In this document: one piece after another, positions 10,688 through 21,068 of the stretch | How positions within the stretch are numbered: position 1 is the first letter of the stretch | Layout of the letters: each line of letters begins with the position of its first letter | Assembly: GCA_937625935.1 (NCBI GenBank) | Contig: OW569350.1 | Location: 434,001 to 498,000 of the forward strand | DNA from: Tetramitus jugosus | Taxonomy: Eukaryota; Heterolobosea; Eutetramitea; Acrasida; Vahlkampfiidae | Direction of reading: 5' to 3' | DNA: 64,000 nt | The notes under the pieces: generated by a model | What the model saw: only the letters and a program-made list of their open reading frames with translations | Told to the model about the DNA's origin: nothing | Database searches by the model: none | Translations under genes and position numbers: made by a program

Positions 10688-10768
10688 TCCTAGTAGACGG
10701 GGATTATATTCTGCGCCAAACTACGGCAAGAGCTCATTTTCGTTCAAAATCCACCTCATAACCCTATC
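10688..10768. promoter_or_regulatory. 81-bp bidirectional promoter of two flagellar genes, with E2F-like octamer
   Basis: The two start codons are only 81 bp apart, so both 5' UTRs and promoters lie here. GCGCCAAA (TTTGGCGC on the other strand) is at 10713-10720, 26 bp from one ATG and 49 bp from the other. No RFX-type X-box was seen. Confidence 0.55.
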
Positions 10769-13700
10769 ATGCAGCGAATGAACAGAAATGAGCAGGCCAT
10801 GGTTGTGGAATTGAACGATCAACATGATCGTCCGAGTACAAGGATGAAAATGATTGATTCAATGGCCTCTCATAGTGCTAAAAACACCCCTAGAAACAAT
10901 AGAACCCTATCCGAGAAGAACAATCAAGGGATAAATTCGAAACTCGATGAAGAAACACCAAGGATTTTCACAAATGACCTGATGAAGTAAGAATGAATAT
11001 TCATTATCTAGAATTAACAAAGATAACACTCAATATTTTTCAACTATGCCTAGGAACGATGTTGTGCTGGAGGATGAAGTACTCAAGAAATTGAACATGG
11101 AGGATATAAGGCGAATTTTCGACGAAGGTGAGGACAGTTATTATCTTATCTTGATCTTAGGAGCTACTCATTTCAATGACTAACATGTTTTGTAGCTGAT
11201 ACTGATGGAGGAGGAGACCTGTCAGAATCAGAATTTGTTTCTCTGTTCGGCCACTTGCTTCATGAAACGAACGAAAGAACTATTCGAGCAATGTTCCGTA
11301 AGATAGATAGTAATGCCAATGGAGCAGTTACTTTTGATGAATTTAGTTCTTACATATTGTTCCAAGAGAATGCACACAGGGCTGGAGAAGGAGCTGATGG
11401 CCGAGTGTATGCAACTCATCCACTCAAAGACCGGAACAAAATGAAAAATTTGCACAATGACCATATCAACTGTATCGTATCTGATCCGGAGAGGAATATT
11501 TATTATACGAGTAGTAAGGATAATAGTGTTCGAGCTTGGAATTCTGTTGATTTGAGTCATGTAAGCACATTTCACTTTTCACCTCCGAGATCCTATATCC
11601 ATGATCTATCGTTCGATCGAGTAGAGCGTGAGTTGTACGTGGCCGGATTGGAAAGAACCCTGTATGTCTATAATGAAAGATATCACTTGGTCCGAGTATT
11701 TCAAGGAAAAGCAATACAAAAGGACGAATTCAAACCTGAGAAATTTGTATACACGATACCTTCACATATGAGGGCTGATTACTTTAAGATAGAAAGGAGT
11801 GAGTACATCAAATAATTATCACCCCACATCAGATTTATATTATTAACACATATTGTATTCCAGCCGAGAATGAGAAACAGGATGAAGTGAGAAGTTTCAT
11901 ATCTAAAGTGAAGTTTGATAGATTGAACTCAGAGAACTACCTGACAAAAACAGATATTGTGTTGAATCCTATAATACTAACGGACTTCCTGGATTCACCA
12001 ACATCTCTAGGCCATCTTCATATGAATTTCAAAAATTTCATGTGTGTAGGTCATGATGGAGGATATGTTCGAATGTACGATATCTCTGATGCTACTACCA
12101 CAAACATTATAAATGTACATCAATCTTGGAAGCCACACTCTGACTGGGTCACTAAAGTGTTGCCGAGCGAGATTCTAGGATGTATCATAAGCAGTAGTCT
12201 TGATGGAACAATTGGAGTTTCAACAATAGGGTCCTCCTCTGTCAAATTGTTGCGTGGACACAAGAAACCCATTTACAGTATTGATTTATCAGAAAAACAC
12301 AAGTTGATCGCTTCTGGTGGTAGAGAGAAGGATATTTTCATATGGAACCCCTTTTTGGATAAGCGATTAGTCACTCTACGAGGACACAACTCACCAATTC
12401 TTCGAGTCGCGTTTAACGAGAACTTTAATCAGCTAGTCAGTATAGGTATCGACAAAACGATCAAGATATGGGATATCAGAACGTACAAGGCGATCCAAAC
12501 TCTCGAGGATGACACTCTGCTTCCTTATGAGAAGAAGACAATAAGTACCCAGAAGCAACAGAGGAGAAAAGAAAACTACTCTGCTGCATTTTATGATCCC
12601 CGCAATAGAACGATCGTGACCGCTTCAAGAGTGCTGAACTTATGGCCTCTAGCTTCTAAGAATAAAACATTCAAGGATGAGTATAATGGACATCGAACCC
12701 CAGTTATCAAAGTTCTCTGCAACCATTGGCTAGGTCATGTCGTGACTATCGACGAGAATATATTTGCTACTTGGGAGTTAGAAACTGGAAGGTTAATAAT
12801 TAAGTTCTCTATCCCAAGTGTGGTTATAGATGCTACGTTTGATGGAGCCCAACGAAGAGTAATAACAGTTTGCGGAGATGGACATATTTATTTGTACAAC
12901 TACCTTAATGGAACAATGGTGAAAGAGTGCAAAACTCCCGAATCAGAAGAAATGAACACTACAACTTACATTTTTCGAGAGGATCAGGACTTGTTAATGA
13001 TAGCTGCAGGTGGTAGTAATCGGCGAGTGTTACTATGGGATGACTTAGAAGATGATCATAATGTCTCCTGCGTGAGGACAATGTCTCGACTCCCAAGTGA
13101 TGTGAGCAAACTCTGTTTTATGGATCCCAATACTCTGTTTGCTGGGCTCGATGATGGTAGCATCTTTGCACTCGAGTTTATCACTGGTGATATTAGGATG
13201 AAGGTTCGACCCAAGAGAGGTTTGAAATATTCAGAGTATGACGAAATTCTTACCTCTAATGCTCGAGACCCTCGAAATAGTCGTCAATCACTCCGTAAGG
13301 ATTTCACGACAGGATTACAAATAGAAGATATGATTCTAGTTTATGAGTTTATTCTAATTACAGCAAGAGGAAATGGGCTGATCACATTTTGGGATGCTAG
13401 GGAGCTCAGAGAACTTTACACATTCCAAGGAACTATCGATGGAGATCCTGTATTATGCCTCTCCTTAATTTCTGATTCATTTCTCGTGACCGGTGACAAA
13501 AATGGATATTTAACGATTTATGATATCTCAAAAGTGAAAACAAGTGTGAACCACATTAGTAAGCATTCTATAACCATCCTCAGAAGGTTAAGGGCTCATA
13601 CAAAATTAGTATCGGGATTATCGTCTCTTTCTTCTCAAGATTCCTTTGTAATTCTTAGTTGCTCTGCTGATTGTACGGTCATGGCTCATGATTTAGAAGG

Positions 13701-14505
13701 GACTTTCATTGGCTTCTTCGGACAAGCTCAATCTTGGGACATTCATGACAAGAAAAGTTTTGGAATAGAGGACATTGATACGGTACGACCTCGCATCGAT
13801 AGGCTTTCCGAAGAAGAGTCGGGAGAAAGAGAAAATGAGAGCAGGGAAAGCAGTGTTGATGTTAGGATGAGGTCAATCGAACCATCATTCCCATCTCTCA
13901 TTAATCGAGATAATGACTCCTCATCCAATCAGATGAGATTCCAATCACCCTCTTCTGGTGTCGAAACTCCTTCTCAATCGACTGAGAAGTCTCTCGGAAT
14001 TAAAAACACACCAAACAAGTTCCCTTCCATAAAGAAGGAGATATTCTCTCAAGAGTCACGGTTGGCTAAAGTCTATGACACTGAATCGGAACTGATTAAA
14101 CATATTGGAGAATCATTGGTCTCGAACCAGTCAGATATCGATCGGATACTAGGAAGAGGGGACGAAGAATTCAATGAAAGTAAAACTAATACTCTGGTTA
14201 GAATTCGGAAGAATGTGCAAGACAAAAGTTCAGTCCATCTGAAGAGGACACAGCACTTTCAAAGAAATGTCCTTCAGAAGAAAATATCTGAAAAAGATTG
14301 GATTATGAGACTTCATCACTTAATCGAGTTACCCGAGGATCTGAATATTCACAAACATTTTCGAAATGTGGATGGCTTTGATATTGATCGAATAATAGCC
14401 GAAGACAGGGCGAACCAGTCGAATGACAATGAAACAAAAGGGAAACAAAAGAAACTAAGGTCCAAGTCAGTCAACACTTGTTCCTCATCAAGGCTCCCAC
14501 TCTGA
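10769..14505 (+). CDS. EF-hand + WD40 repeat flagellar protein (WDR49/CFAP337/EFCAB8-like)
   Basis: There are four exons: 10769-10986, 11054-11127, 11196-11798 and 11864-14505. Introns are 65-68 bp and phases agree; the product is about 1178 aa. Two EF-hands follow a polar N-terminus: a loop DTDGGGDLSESE, rebuilt across the exon 2-3 junction, and DSNANGAVTFDE. Both keep acidic ligands and the terminal Glu. At least ten WD40 repeats follow, for example IASGGREKDIFIWNP and LVSIGIDKTIKIWDI. The C-terminal 300 residues are charged and disordered. N-terminal EF-hands plus long tandem WD40s are the architecture of WDR49, WDR64 and EFCAB8, which are axonemal. The divergent flagellar partner supports this. 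Confidence 0.8.
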
Positions 14506-14648
14506 CACGAAGGACTCACATTCTTCCAGCGGAGTTTCGATACCTTTTGCTGTATTCATGTGTTGCGCGCCAAAAATGTGTCTTCCGTTACACCAAACAC
14601 TTCAGCGCCAAAAACAAACAAAAAATTCAGTGAATAGCTTTCCACAAA
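14506..14648 (+). promoter_or_regulatory. MCM4 promoter with two E2F-like sites
   Basis: GCGCCAAA occurs twice in the 143 bp before the MCM4 start: at 14567-14574, where it is extended to GCGCGCCAAAAA, and at 14605-14612. Both fit the E2F consensus TTTSSCGC on the reverse strand, are in the same orientation and are 38 bp apart. MCM genes are classic E2F targets in plants and animals. Binding here is inferred. Confidence 0.65.
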
Positions 14649-16991
14649 ATGTCATCCTCACAGAGTGTCGCTGTTGGAACAAGACCAACTGCACGCAACA
14701 ACAATCCCCTATCTGAGATTGGAACAACAACAGACACAAATGAGGGTGGTGCTGCTCCAGCAGCCACAGTAGCACCAATTCAAACAGGTATCACTGTTCA
14801 ACTGCCCAATGTGCCCACTGGAGCAACTGCAGGTGACACATTTATTGTTGGTGGATTCAATTTGATGAGTACGAGACAAATGATTCAAAGAGTGAGACGA
14901 TTCATGAAGGATTTTGTGATAGAAGTCCCACAACTCGAAGTCGAAACAGGAGAGCAAGTTATGGTACAGAAGAAGAAGTATATTTCAATGTTGGCCGATT
15001 TGGTCAATTCTGATGATAGGTGTCTGGAGATGGACTGTAAGGACATGGAGAGCTTTGATCCTGAATTGTATCGAACATTGATTCAGTGTCCTCAGGAAGT
15101 CATTTCGATTGTTGATGGTATTATTACAGAAATGTTTGTTGAATTGAGGAAAACTTTGGCACCTGGTGTGAAAACACCTGTTCAACTTCAAGTCCAACCG
15201 TTCAATCTTGCGACCACACAGCAAATGAGAGAATTGGATCCGTGTGATATTGATCACTTGATTAGTATTAGGGGTATGGTGACTCGGCTGAGTGAAATTA
15301 TTCCAGATTTGAGAATGGGTCTCTTTGAGTGCACAAACTGCAAGAACACTGTTTCAAGTGGTTTACAGCATGGTCGTATCGAAGAACCCACAGTTTGTCA
15401 CAAATGCTCCGAGCGTCACTGCTTCCAAATGATTCACAATCGATGTACTTTTAAGGATAAGCAAATTATTAGATTACAAGAGAATCCAGAGGCAATTCCC
15501 GAAGGTCATACGCCCCATACTGTCACCTTGTCTGTATTTGATCAATTGGTCGATACTGTTAAACCGGGAGATAGAGTCACTGTAACTGGTATATTTAGAG
15601 CTACACCACAAAGAGTGAGTCCAAATGTTCGGACAGTAAAATCGCTCTATAGGACCTATGTTGATGTCTTGCACTTTGAAAAAGCTGCTGGTATTAGAAT
15701 TTTGACTGATGATGCAGACTTGGATCAAGAGGGTCTGACTCAGCAATCCAACCGTGTTGAAGAATCACAAGATGACCAACTCATGTCCCAAGAAGTTACC
15801 CTCGATCAGAATGTATCAGAGTTTGATGACGATGAGAACTGGCATATTAAGAAGGAGATGAATATATCTGTTGAAGAAGAAAGCAAACTTTTTGAGCTCT
15901 CACGGAGAGTCGATATTTATGATGTGCTGAAGAATGCCGTGGCGCCATCAATCTATGAAATGGATGACGTTAAGAGAGGAATTCTTTGCCAATTATTTGG
16001 AGGTACGAACAAGAAATTCCCGAATGGTAAACTAAGAGGGGAGATTCATATTCTCATGGTTGGTGATCCTGGTGTCTCCAAGTCTCAGTTGCTAAAACAT
16101 GTGCATCATATTGCACCTCGTGGTATCTATACATCCGGAAAGGGCAGTAGTGCTGTTGGTCTTACTGCATATGTTACAAGAGATCCAGACACGGGTGAGT
16201 TTGTGCTCGAATCTGGTGCCCTTGTTCTTAGTGACTATGGTGTGTGCTGTATTGACGAGTTTGATAAAATGAATGATAGTACGAGATCCATTCTTCACGA
16301 AGTCATGGAACAGCAAACTGTCTCCGTAGCTAAAGCCGGTATTATTTGCTCTTTGAACGCTAGAACATCAATTCTTGCAGCAGCTAATCCGAAGGAAAGT
16401 AGATACAATGACTTGATGAGCATTGTTGACAACATTCAATTACCACCGACTCTGCTATCTCGTTTCGATCTAATTTTCTTGGTCAGAGATATACCAGATC
16501 GCACTATGGATGCTCTTCTCTGCCAGCATTTGCTTGAACTCTATCAGACAAATCATTCTCGCTCAGGTTCAGAGAGTCAATTCCGCATCGATACTCACAC
16601 ACTTACTAGATATATAACTTATGCCAAGAATATGGTCCATCCAAAAATTTCTGATGATGCCAAGAAGGCTCTAGTCGATGGTTATGTACAACTTCGAAGA
16701 TTAGGTTCTCATCGAAAGCAAATTACTGCCACAACTCGTCAACTGGAATCACTTATCCGTTTATCTGAAGCTCAAGCCCGAATGAAGCTCTCACCTGTTG
16801 TCACAGCACGTCATGTGGAAGAGGCACTGCGTCTTGTCCGAGTCAGTATCTTCAAAGCAGCTACTGACCCAAAGAGCGGTATGGTTGATATTGATATGTT
16901 GACCACTGGTCGAACACTTGAACAGAGACTGCTCGAAGAACAACAGAGAGAAGAAGATGACAATATCATGGACTACGCGGTCGATGATTAA
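14649..16991 (+). CDS. MCM4: DNA replication licensing factor MCM4
   Basis: A single exon, 780 aa, slightly shorter than the roughly 860-aa animal protein because the N-terminal regulatory tail is reduced to about 75 Ser/Thr/Asn-rich residues. MCM4 is one of the six subunits of the replicative helicase. The N-domain has a C-x2-C...C-x2-C zinc finger (ECTNCKN and CHKCSE). MCM4-specific strings are IHNRCTFKDKQIIRLQE, TPHTVTLSVFDQLVD and PGDRVTVTGIFRATP. The AAA+ domain shows Walker A GDPGVSKSQ (near residue 472), Walker B CCIDEFDKM, and the arginine-finger motif LLSRFDLIF. AATAAA starts inside the stop codon, and the next gene ends 30 bp away in the opposite direction. Confidence 0.98.
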   Translation: MSSSQSVAVGTRPTARNNNPLSEIGTTTDTNEGGAAPAATVAPIQTGITVQLPNVPTGATAGDTFIVGGFNLMSTRQMIQRVRRFMKDFVIEVPQLEVETGEQVMVQKKKYISMLADLVNSDDRCLEMDCKDMESFDPELYRTLIQCPQEVISIVDGIITEMFVELRKTLAPGVKTPVQLQVQPFNLATTQQMRELDPCDIDHLISIRGMVTRLSEIIPDLRMGLFECTNCKNTVSSGLQHGRIEEPTVCHKCSERHCFQMIHNRCTFKDKQIIRLQENPEAIPEGHTPHTVTLSVFDQLVDTVKPGDRVTVTGIFRATPQRVSPNVRTVKSLYRTYVDVLHFEKAAGIRILTDDADLDQEGLTQQSNRVEESQDDQLMSQEVTLDQNVSEFDDDENWHIKKEMNISVEEESKLFELSRRVDIYDVLKNAVAPSIYEMDDVKRGILCQLFGGTNKKFPNGKLRGEIHILMVGDPGVSKSQLLKHVHHIAPRGIYTSGKGSSAVGLTAYVTRDPDTGEFVLESGALVLSDYGVCCIDEFDKMNDSTRSILHEVMEQQTVSVAKAGIICSLNARTSILAAANPKESRYNDLMSIVDNIQLPPTLLSRFDLIFLVRDIPDRTMDALLCQHLLELYQTNHSRSGSESQFRIDTHTLTRYITYAKNMVHPKISDDAKKALVDGYVQLRRLGSHRKQITATTRQLESLIRLSEAQARMKLSPVVTARHVEEALRLVRVSIFKAATDPKSGMVDIDMLTTGRTLEQRLLEEQQREEDDNIMDYAVDD

Positions 16992-17021
16992 TAAAACTAT
17001 TCATTGAGCTCATCTTTGAAT

Positions 17022-17363
17022 TTATTCCAAGGGACTCAGAACTGTTCTTTCATTCGCATTTACCATCACGACCCAATTGCATTTCCAACCGGTTTGGATC
17101 TCCTCCACAGATATCATCCCAACATTGCCCGTGAATCCTTCAAATAATTGTCCACTAATCTCCCATTTGAGCTCCCCACTGGCGCTCATCTGATGCTCTA
17201 GAGGTGGTACTTGTGCAATGTGTCTCTTATTCGTCACATCAGCAATCAATGAAAGCTTAAATTTCTTCTCTTGGTCAACATTCTTGAAATGCAAGTTAAT
17301 AGTCAGAGGATCATTCAGTGGTGCTGGATTACTTGGTCCAATTTCAATGTTTGACAGCTCCAT
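17022..17363 (-). CDS. Small unrecognised protein, probable beta-sandwich
   Basis: 113 aa from the ATG at 17363. An in-frame longer start at 17486 adds basic, UTR-like residues and was not preferred. Alternating hydrophobic strands (LTINLHFKNV, FKLSLIADVT, ELKWEISGQLF, WVVMVNANE) suggest an Ig-like beta-sandwich. The opening, with NPAPLNDPLTI, faintly recalls the first strand of ASF1, but the later ASF1 signatures are absent, so I do not assign it. It is convergent with MCM4 and divergent from a low-complexity gene. Confidence 0.6.
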   Translation of the reverse strand: MELSNIEIGPSNPAPLNDPLTINLHFKNVDQEKKFKLSLIADVTNKRHIAQVPPLEHQMSASGELKWEISGQLFEGFTGNVGMISVEEIQTGWKCNWVVMVNANERTVLSPLE

Positions 17364-17682
17364 TTGTTTGCCTTTTTCGTTTTCTTTTGTTTTTCTGAAG
17401 TCTCGAGTTTGCATTCTTGAACAAGTCAGTTCGAACGAATATCGCGGGTAAGTATTTGCCAGAGTCCCATATCCCAGACTATTCAACCTAGCAGACTTAC
17501 CAGACTTTTGCTGTGTTCCTTTGTCTAATGACCAGTTTTCTCTTCTGAAAGGCCAAAATTCCTGAAAATTCTAAACTTCCCACACAGAGTTCGATCTATT
17601 TTTTGTTCAAAGAAAGCCAAAGAACACATCACCTTCAACAACCAACTTAACACACGACAGCAACGAAAGCAACAGCTCGAAA
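17364..17682. promoter_or_regulatory. Divergent intergenic region (319 bp)
   Basis: The gap between the small beta-sandwich gene and the Ser/Thr-rich gene holds both promoters. It is AT-rich with CAACAA-type sequence before the 17683 start. No E2F-like octamer, RNA gene or repeat was noticed. Confidence 0.4.
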
Positions 17683-18684
17683 ATGATCAAAACAACAAGT
17701 ACCATACCAGACCAAGAAATTACTTTCAGTCGTAGCACGCAGATCCAAGTCGACGACGATGAAACTCAGATCCAACCTTCTCAACCGCCAACGACTTCAT
17801 ACAACAACTCTTCTATTGACACTTCAAGTCGTACGACAGTAACAACTACGGTGTCAACTCTTGCAGCAACAAGTAACAATTCTAGTTCACCATCCACATT
17901 TGCACCTCATGAGGAAGACAAAAATACAACAACAGCTACAACTACAACAAAAAATAAAAATTTCATTGGAGACAGTGACAGTGATGGAGATGATGTCATG
18001 GATGATGAAATGATACTGGAAGCACTACCTGCCAAACCATCATCCACCAACATTACGACAACAGACATCAATCATCATCGTACACCTTTATCACCATCAG
18101 ACTCTGAACAACAACAACAACGAATAGAAGAAACAACACCAAGTGATGTTGTATCCCACAATGACTCGGACAATGAGGATCATAAGAATGATGAAGAACA
18201 AGATATGCCCACCAGATCGAACAGCAGAAGAAGAAGCAGGAGAAGAACAACGTACTCTACATCATCATCATCCACCACTGTGTCAAATGATAGTGACGAA
18301 AATGATCAAAGATCGTTGAGTGGAAGTGATGAAGATGAGAGTAGTCGAGTGATGATCACACGACAAAGACGAAGAAGAAGCAGTGCACGTCAAGACAAGG
18401 ATGACGAAGAATACACTCCAAGTAAGCAAGTGAGTAGTCGACGGAGGAGAAGAACTAGTGTAGCAAGTGCAGATAATTCATCTTCCAAGAAGAGAACGAC
18501 TCCCTCGTCAAGTAGCAGTAGCAGTAGCAAACGAAAGAAAAAGTCGCCATTCAAGAGTCCTCAGGAGGAAAAGGAATGGAACAAGCATGCACAAGAAGAA
18601 ATTGAGCGCATGAAGAAATTGTTCTCAAGTGTCGATCAGGTGGATTTGGAGTCTCAACCAGACACGAACATACCCACACTGTAA
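17683..18684 (+). CDS. Ser/Thr/Arg-rich disordered, probably nuclear protein
   Basis: 333 aa, one exon, no recognisable domain. The N-terminal half is Thr/Ser-rich with an acidic patch (DSDSDGDDVMDDE, near residue 100). The middle has several basic clusters (SRRRSRRRT, RQRRRRSS and SRRRRRTS), which could be nuclear localisation signals. The C-terminus has a Ser run, a KRKKK cluster, and a short charged helix (EEKEWNKHAQEEIERMKKLF), the only segment likely to fold. Interleaved acidic and Arg/Ser-rich blocks suggest a chromatin or RNA-binding role, but that is speculative. Confidence 0.65.
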   Translation: MIKTTSTIPDQEITFSRSTQIQVDDDETQIQPSQPPTTSYNNSSIDTSSRTTVTTTVSTLAATSNNSSSPSTFAPHEEDKNTTTATTTTKNKNFIGDSDSDGDDVMDDEMILEALPAKPSSTNITTTDINHHRTPLSPSDSEQQQQRIEETTPSDVVSHNDSDNEDHKNDEEQDMPTRSNSRRRSRRRTTYSTSSSSTTVSNDSDENDQRSLSGSDEDESSRVMITRQRRRRSSARQDKDDEEYTPSKQVSSRRRRRTSVASADNSSSKKRTTPSSSSSSSSKRKKKSPFKSPQEEKEWNKHAQEEIERMKKLFSSVDQVDLESQPDTNIPTL

Positions 18685-18825
18685 AAACAAAAGCTTTCTC
18701 GCGTGTTTTGTTGTATTTTTCATTTCTTTTCGCCATTTGTAAATATTTTCCGATTTCGGAGTAAAAAAGTTTGCAATTATCAAAAACATCTTGTTATCAA
18801 ACGCACACACAAAAGTCCAAGAAAA

Positions 18826-19473
18826 ATGTCGGGCTCTATGCTAAGTCTGTTCCGCAGCATGATTCAACAGAAGCTGTTCACCTTTCATGAAATTAAACAA
18901 TATGGCCTCATCTCTTACTTCAAAAAAGTGTATCAAATGAGAGAGGCATGGTGGGACAAGAAGAATAAGCGATGTGTTGGCACTGATCAATACGGAAACA
19001 CATACTGGGAAACTGAGACACCAACTGAACATATTGGTATGTTATCTTTCTCGAGAAGCGCGAATGAATTCATTTGTTGATCAAAAAAGCTAACACAAAA
19101 GTCACAAACAATCCATCCATGACGATGATGATGATTGCAAAAAAAAACATGAATAACAACAACAGGCAGAAACAGATGGGTTGAACTAAAGGGCAAGACA
19201 CAAGCCATCTATGACTCATCTCAAGTGCCTCCAGAGTGGCACATGTGGCTTCACAGAATCAGAGAACAACCTCCATCCGAGGAGGAGCTCTCTGGTGTGG
19301 GTAGAGTTTGGAGGACGAAGGCATGGCGAGCAAATCAGACTGGAACTGTTGGTAGACGTTATTCACCTGGTCATTTCTTGAACCCCGCTCACAAGAATCC
19401 AAACAGTGCATTTGGCACAACTCCACTGGCCGCACAGGAAGCACAACCTAACAATGTTGTGAAGCAAGAGTAG
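18826..19473 (+). CDS. NDUFA12: NADH dehydrogenase (complex I) subunit B17.2
   Basis: There are two exons, 18826-19036 and 19166-19473, with a 129-bp GTATGT...CAG intron; the product is 172 aa. The start at 18826 has an AAAA-ATG context, and the in-frame upstream residues are hydrophobic UTR translation. Family marks are RCVGTDQYGNTYWE, the join HIG + RNRWVELKG, and VPPEWHMWLH, the NDUFA12 signature. The subunit sits near the Q module of complex I. The paralogous assembly factor NDUFAF2 lacks this full C-terminus. Together with NDUFA9 in the same window it indicates a complete mammal-like complex I. Confidence 0.94.
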
Positions 19474-19700
19474 AATATGTGTTGTGCTATAATTGATTGT
19501 GGTGTATATTCTTCTTCTTTTCGAGTTGCTAGTTTCGTAGGGGTACTCAATGATGCTAATTAATCCTTTCCGTAAAAAAAACAGTAATAAAAGCTTTTGT
19601 CTCAATATTGAATTGAATGGTTGGTTGGTTGTTTATTCGTACAAGAAATTTACACGTTGGATGAACGAATGCCTACTCATAGGTGGTCCAGTTATCTTGC

Positions 19701-19889
19701 TTATGCCAGATCCTGGTCATCGAAATCGTCTTCAAACTTGTTGTAGAAGTCAGTGTCGACCATGGAGTCCTTCAACATTTTTTGAACATTTTCCAATTTG
19801 GCATTCTCTCCAATCAAGTCCATCATTTCTTCTGGATCCATACTGGCCATCAATTCATTTTCGAGAAAGGCTGCTTCCATTGAACTCAT
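19701..19889 (-). CDS. CSN9/COPS9: COP9 signalosome subunit 9 / CSNAP-like micro-protein
   Basis: A 62-aa protein. Its C-terminus TDFYNKFEDDFDDQDLA aligns with the end of CSNAP/COPS9, in which paired aromatics alternate with acidic residues (FxxFEDxFDD) and dock onto the signalosome. The length equals the family (57 aa in human), and there are no homopolymers. The N-terminal half is a Met/Glu-rich amphipathic helix. CSN1 at 6.2-7.7 kb shows that the complex exists in this organism. SEM1/DSS1 is another acidic micro-protein, but its Trp-Asp motifs are absent. Such a short gene would usually be missed by automatic annotation. Confidence 0.7.
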   Translation of the reverse strand: MSSMEAAFLENELMASMDPEEMMDLIGENAKLENVQKMLKDSMVDTDFYNKFEDDFDDQDLA

Positions 19890-20060
19890 CTTTTTGTGAT
19901 TTGTTTTTGTTGATTTTTTGTTGTTTGATTTGCTGTTTCAGTTTTTTTTGTTTCAAGAACTTGTTTCTTGTTCGCTTTGATGGAGGGAAACTGGTCGTAA
20001 AGTTCATGCAATAGTTTTTTATTTTGGTTGGTGTTGAATACAAACGTGCTTTTCATTTTC

Positions 20061-21068
20061 TTACTTTTTCTTTGACTTTCCCTTGGAAGTTGGTGCAGCT
20101 GGTGCAGATGATGTTGCCACAGCAGCAGACTTTGCAGCAGCATACTTTTCACCGCTTCTTCTTGCTTCTTCTTCCTGATCAGCTGACACGAGATCGAAAC
20201 GATGAGTCGAAACAGCTTGGCTCAAATAACCTCTCACATCCTCTCTCAAATAGTATTGGAAGAGCTTTGGAGGTGGGATGGACATGGAGCTCATGACATC
20301 TTCTCTCTTATAACCCTTCAACAGCATAAAGAGTGATTTCTTGTTGTAGTAGATGCATCGAACGCTGCCTCTTGCTCTCTCAATGGCTTGAATCGCGGAT
20401 TTGGAAGCTCTTGGCACCTCAATATCAATTCTCGTACCAAAAGTCTCCACTCCCTTGGCCAATAGCTTTACACCGGGGAAACGGACATTTTTGATTACTC
20501 CGGCATCCTTGAGTGTCTTCATTGTAATGGTGGCTCCATTGGAAACATCGATACGTCCAGTGTCGATCATGTACTGAATTTTTTCGAGAGAAACAGGTTG
20601 ATATCGCAATGCAAACTTCTTGTTGTTGAATCCATACTTGGGAACACGACGATAGATTGGTGTTTGACCACCTTCAAAGCCATGTGGTATGTTGTGACCA
20701 CTTCGAGAGGTTTGACCCTTGATACCTCTACCAGCTGTTCTGCCGAGACCACTGCCCACACCTCTACCGACACGCTTCTTGTTTTGCTTTGCGTTTGGAA
20801 TGTGCTTGAGTGTGTTGAGTGCAATATCACCTACAGAAATGTTTTCTTGTTTTATAAAGGATTGATACTTGGCAGTGCGAATGTCTTTTAGCTTTTGGTT
20901 GTGTGAGTTGGTGACATAGTGAGCGACGACAGCACATGATGGAAAGATTGGTTGTTGGGAATGTTGGAAAAAGGCTGAAGGAATAGTTGATGATTTGAGT
21001 ATCGCTTTAGCAGTGGTGTTGCATGTCGTTGTTTGCTGCAGACAGAATCTTCTGGTCAAGTTCAACAT
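20061..21068 (-). CDS. MRPL15: Mitochondrial large ribosomal subunit protein uL15m
   Basis: 335 aa from the ATG at 21068. An in-frame longer frame to 21191 exists, but 21068 gives a canonical presequence (MLNLTRRFCLQQ). The uL15 core includes RVGRGVGSGLGRTAGRGIKGQ, SRSGHNIPHGFEGGQTP and RRVPKYGF, followed by the mitochondrial extension with ATITMKTLKDAGV. The C-terminus carries an Ala/Ser/Lys-rich tail. It is part of the mitoribosomal large subunit near the peptide exit region. It is divergent from lipin across 242 bp. Confidence 0.95.
   Translation of the reverse strand: MLNLTRRFCLQQTTTCNTTAKAILKSSTIPSAFFQHSQQPIFPSCAVVAHYVTNSHNQKLKDIRTAKYQSFIKQENISVGDIALNTLKHIPNAKQNKKRVGRGVGSGLGRTAGRGIKGQTSRSGHNIPHGFEGGQTPIYRRVPKYGFNNKKFALRYQPVSLEKIQYMIDTGRIDVSNGATITMKTLKDAGVIKNVRFPGVKLLAKGVETFGTRIDIEVPRASKSAIQAIERARGSVRCIYYNKKSLFMLLKGYKREDVMSSMSIPPPKLFQYYLREDVRGYLSQAVSTHRFDLVSADQEEEARRSGEKYAAAKSAAVATSSAPAAPTSKGKSKKK

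Noticed and set aside
17022-17363. ASF1 histone chaperone as identity of the small beta-sandwich gene
   Set aside because: Only the first strand resembles ASF1; the conserved central and C-terminal ASF1 motifs are missing and the protein is too short.
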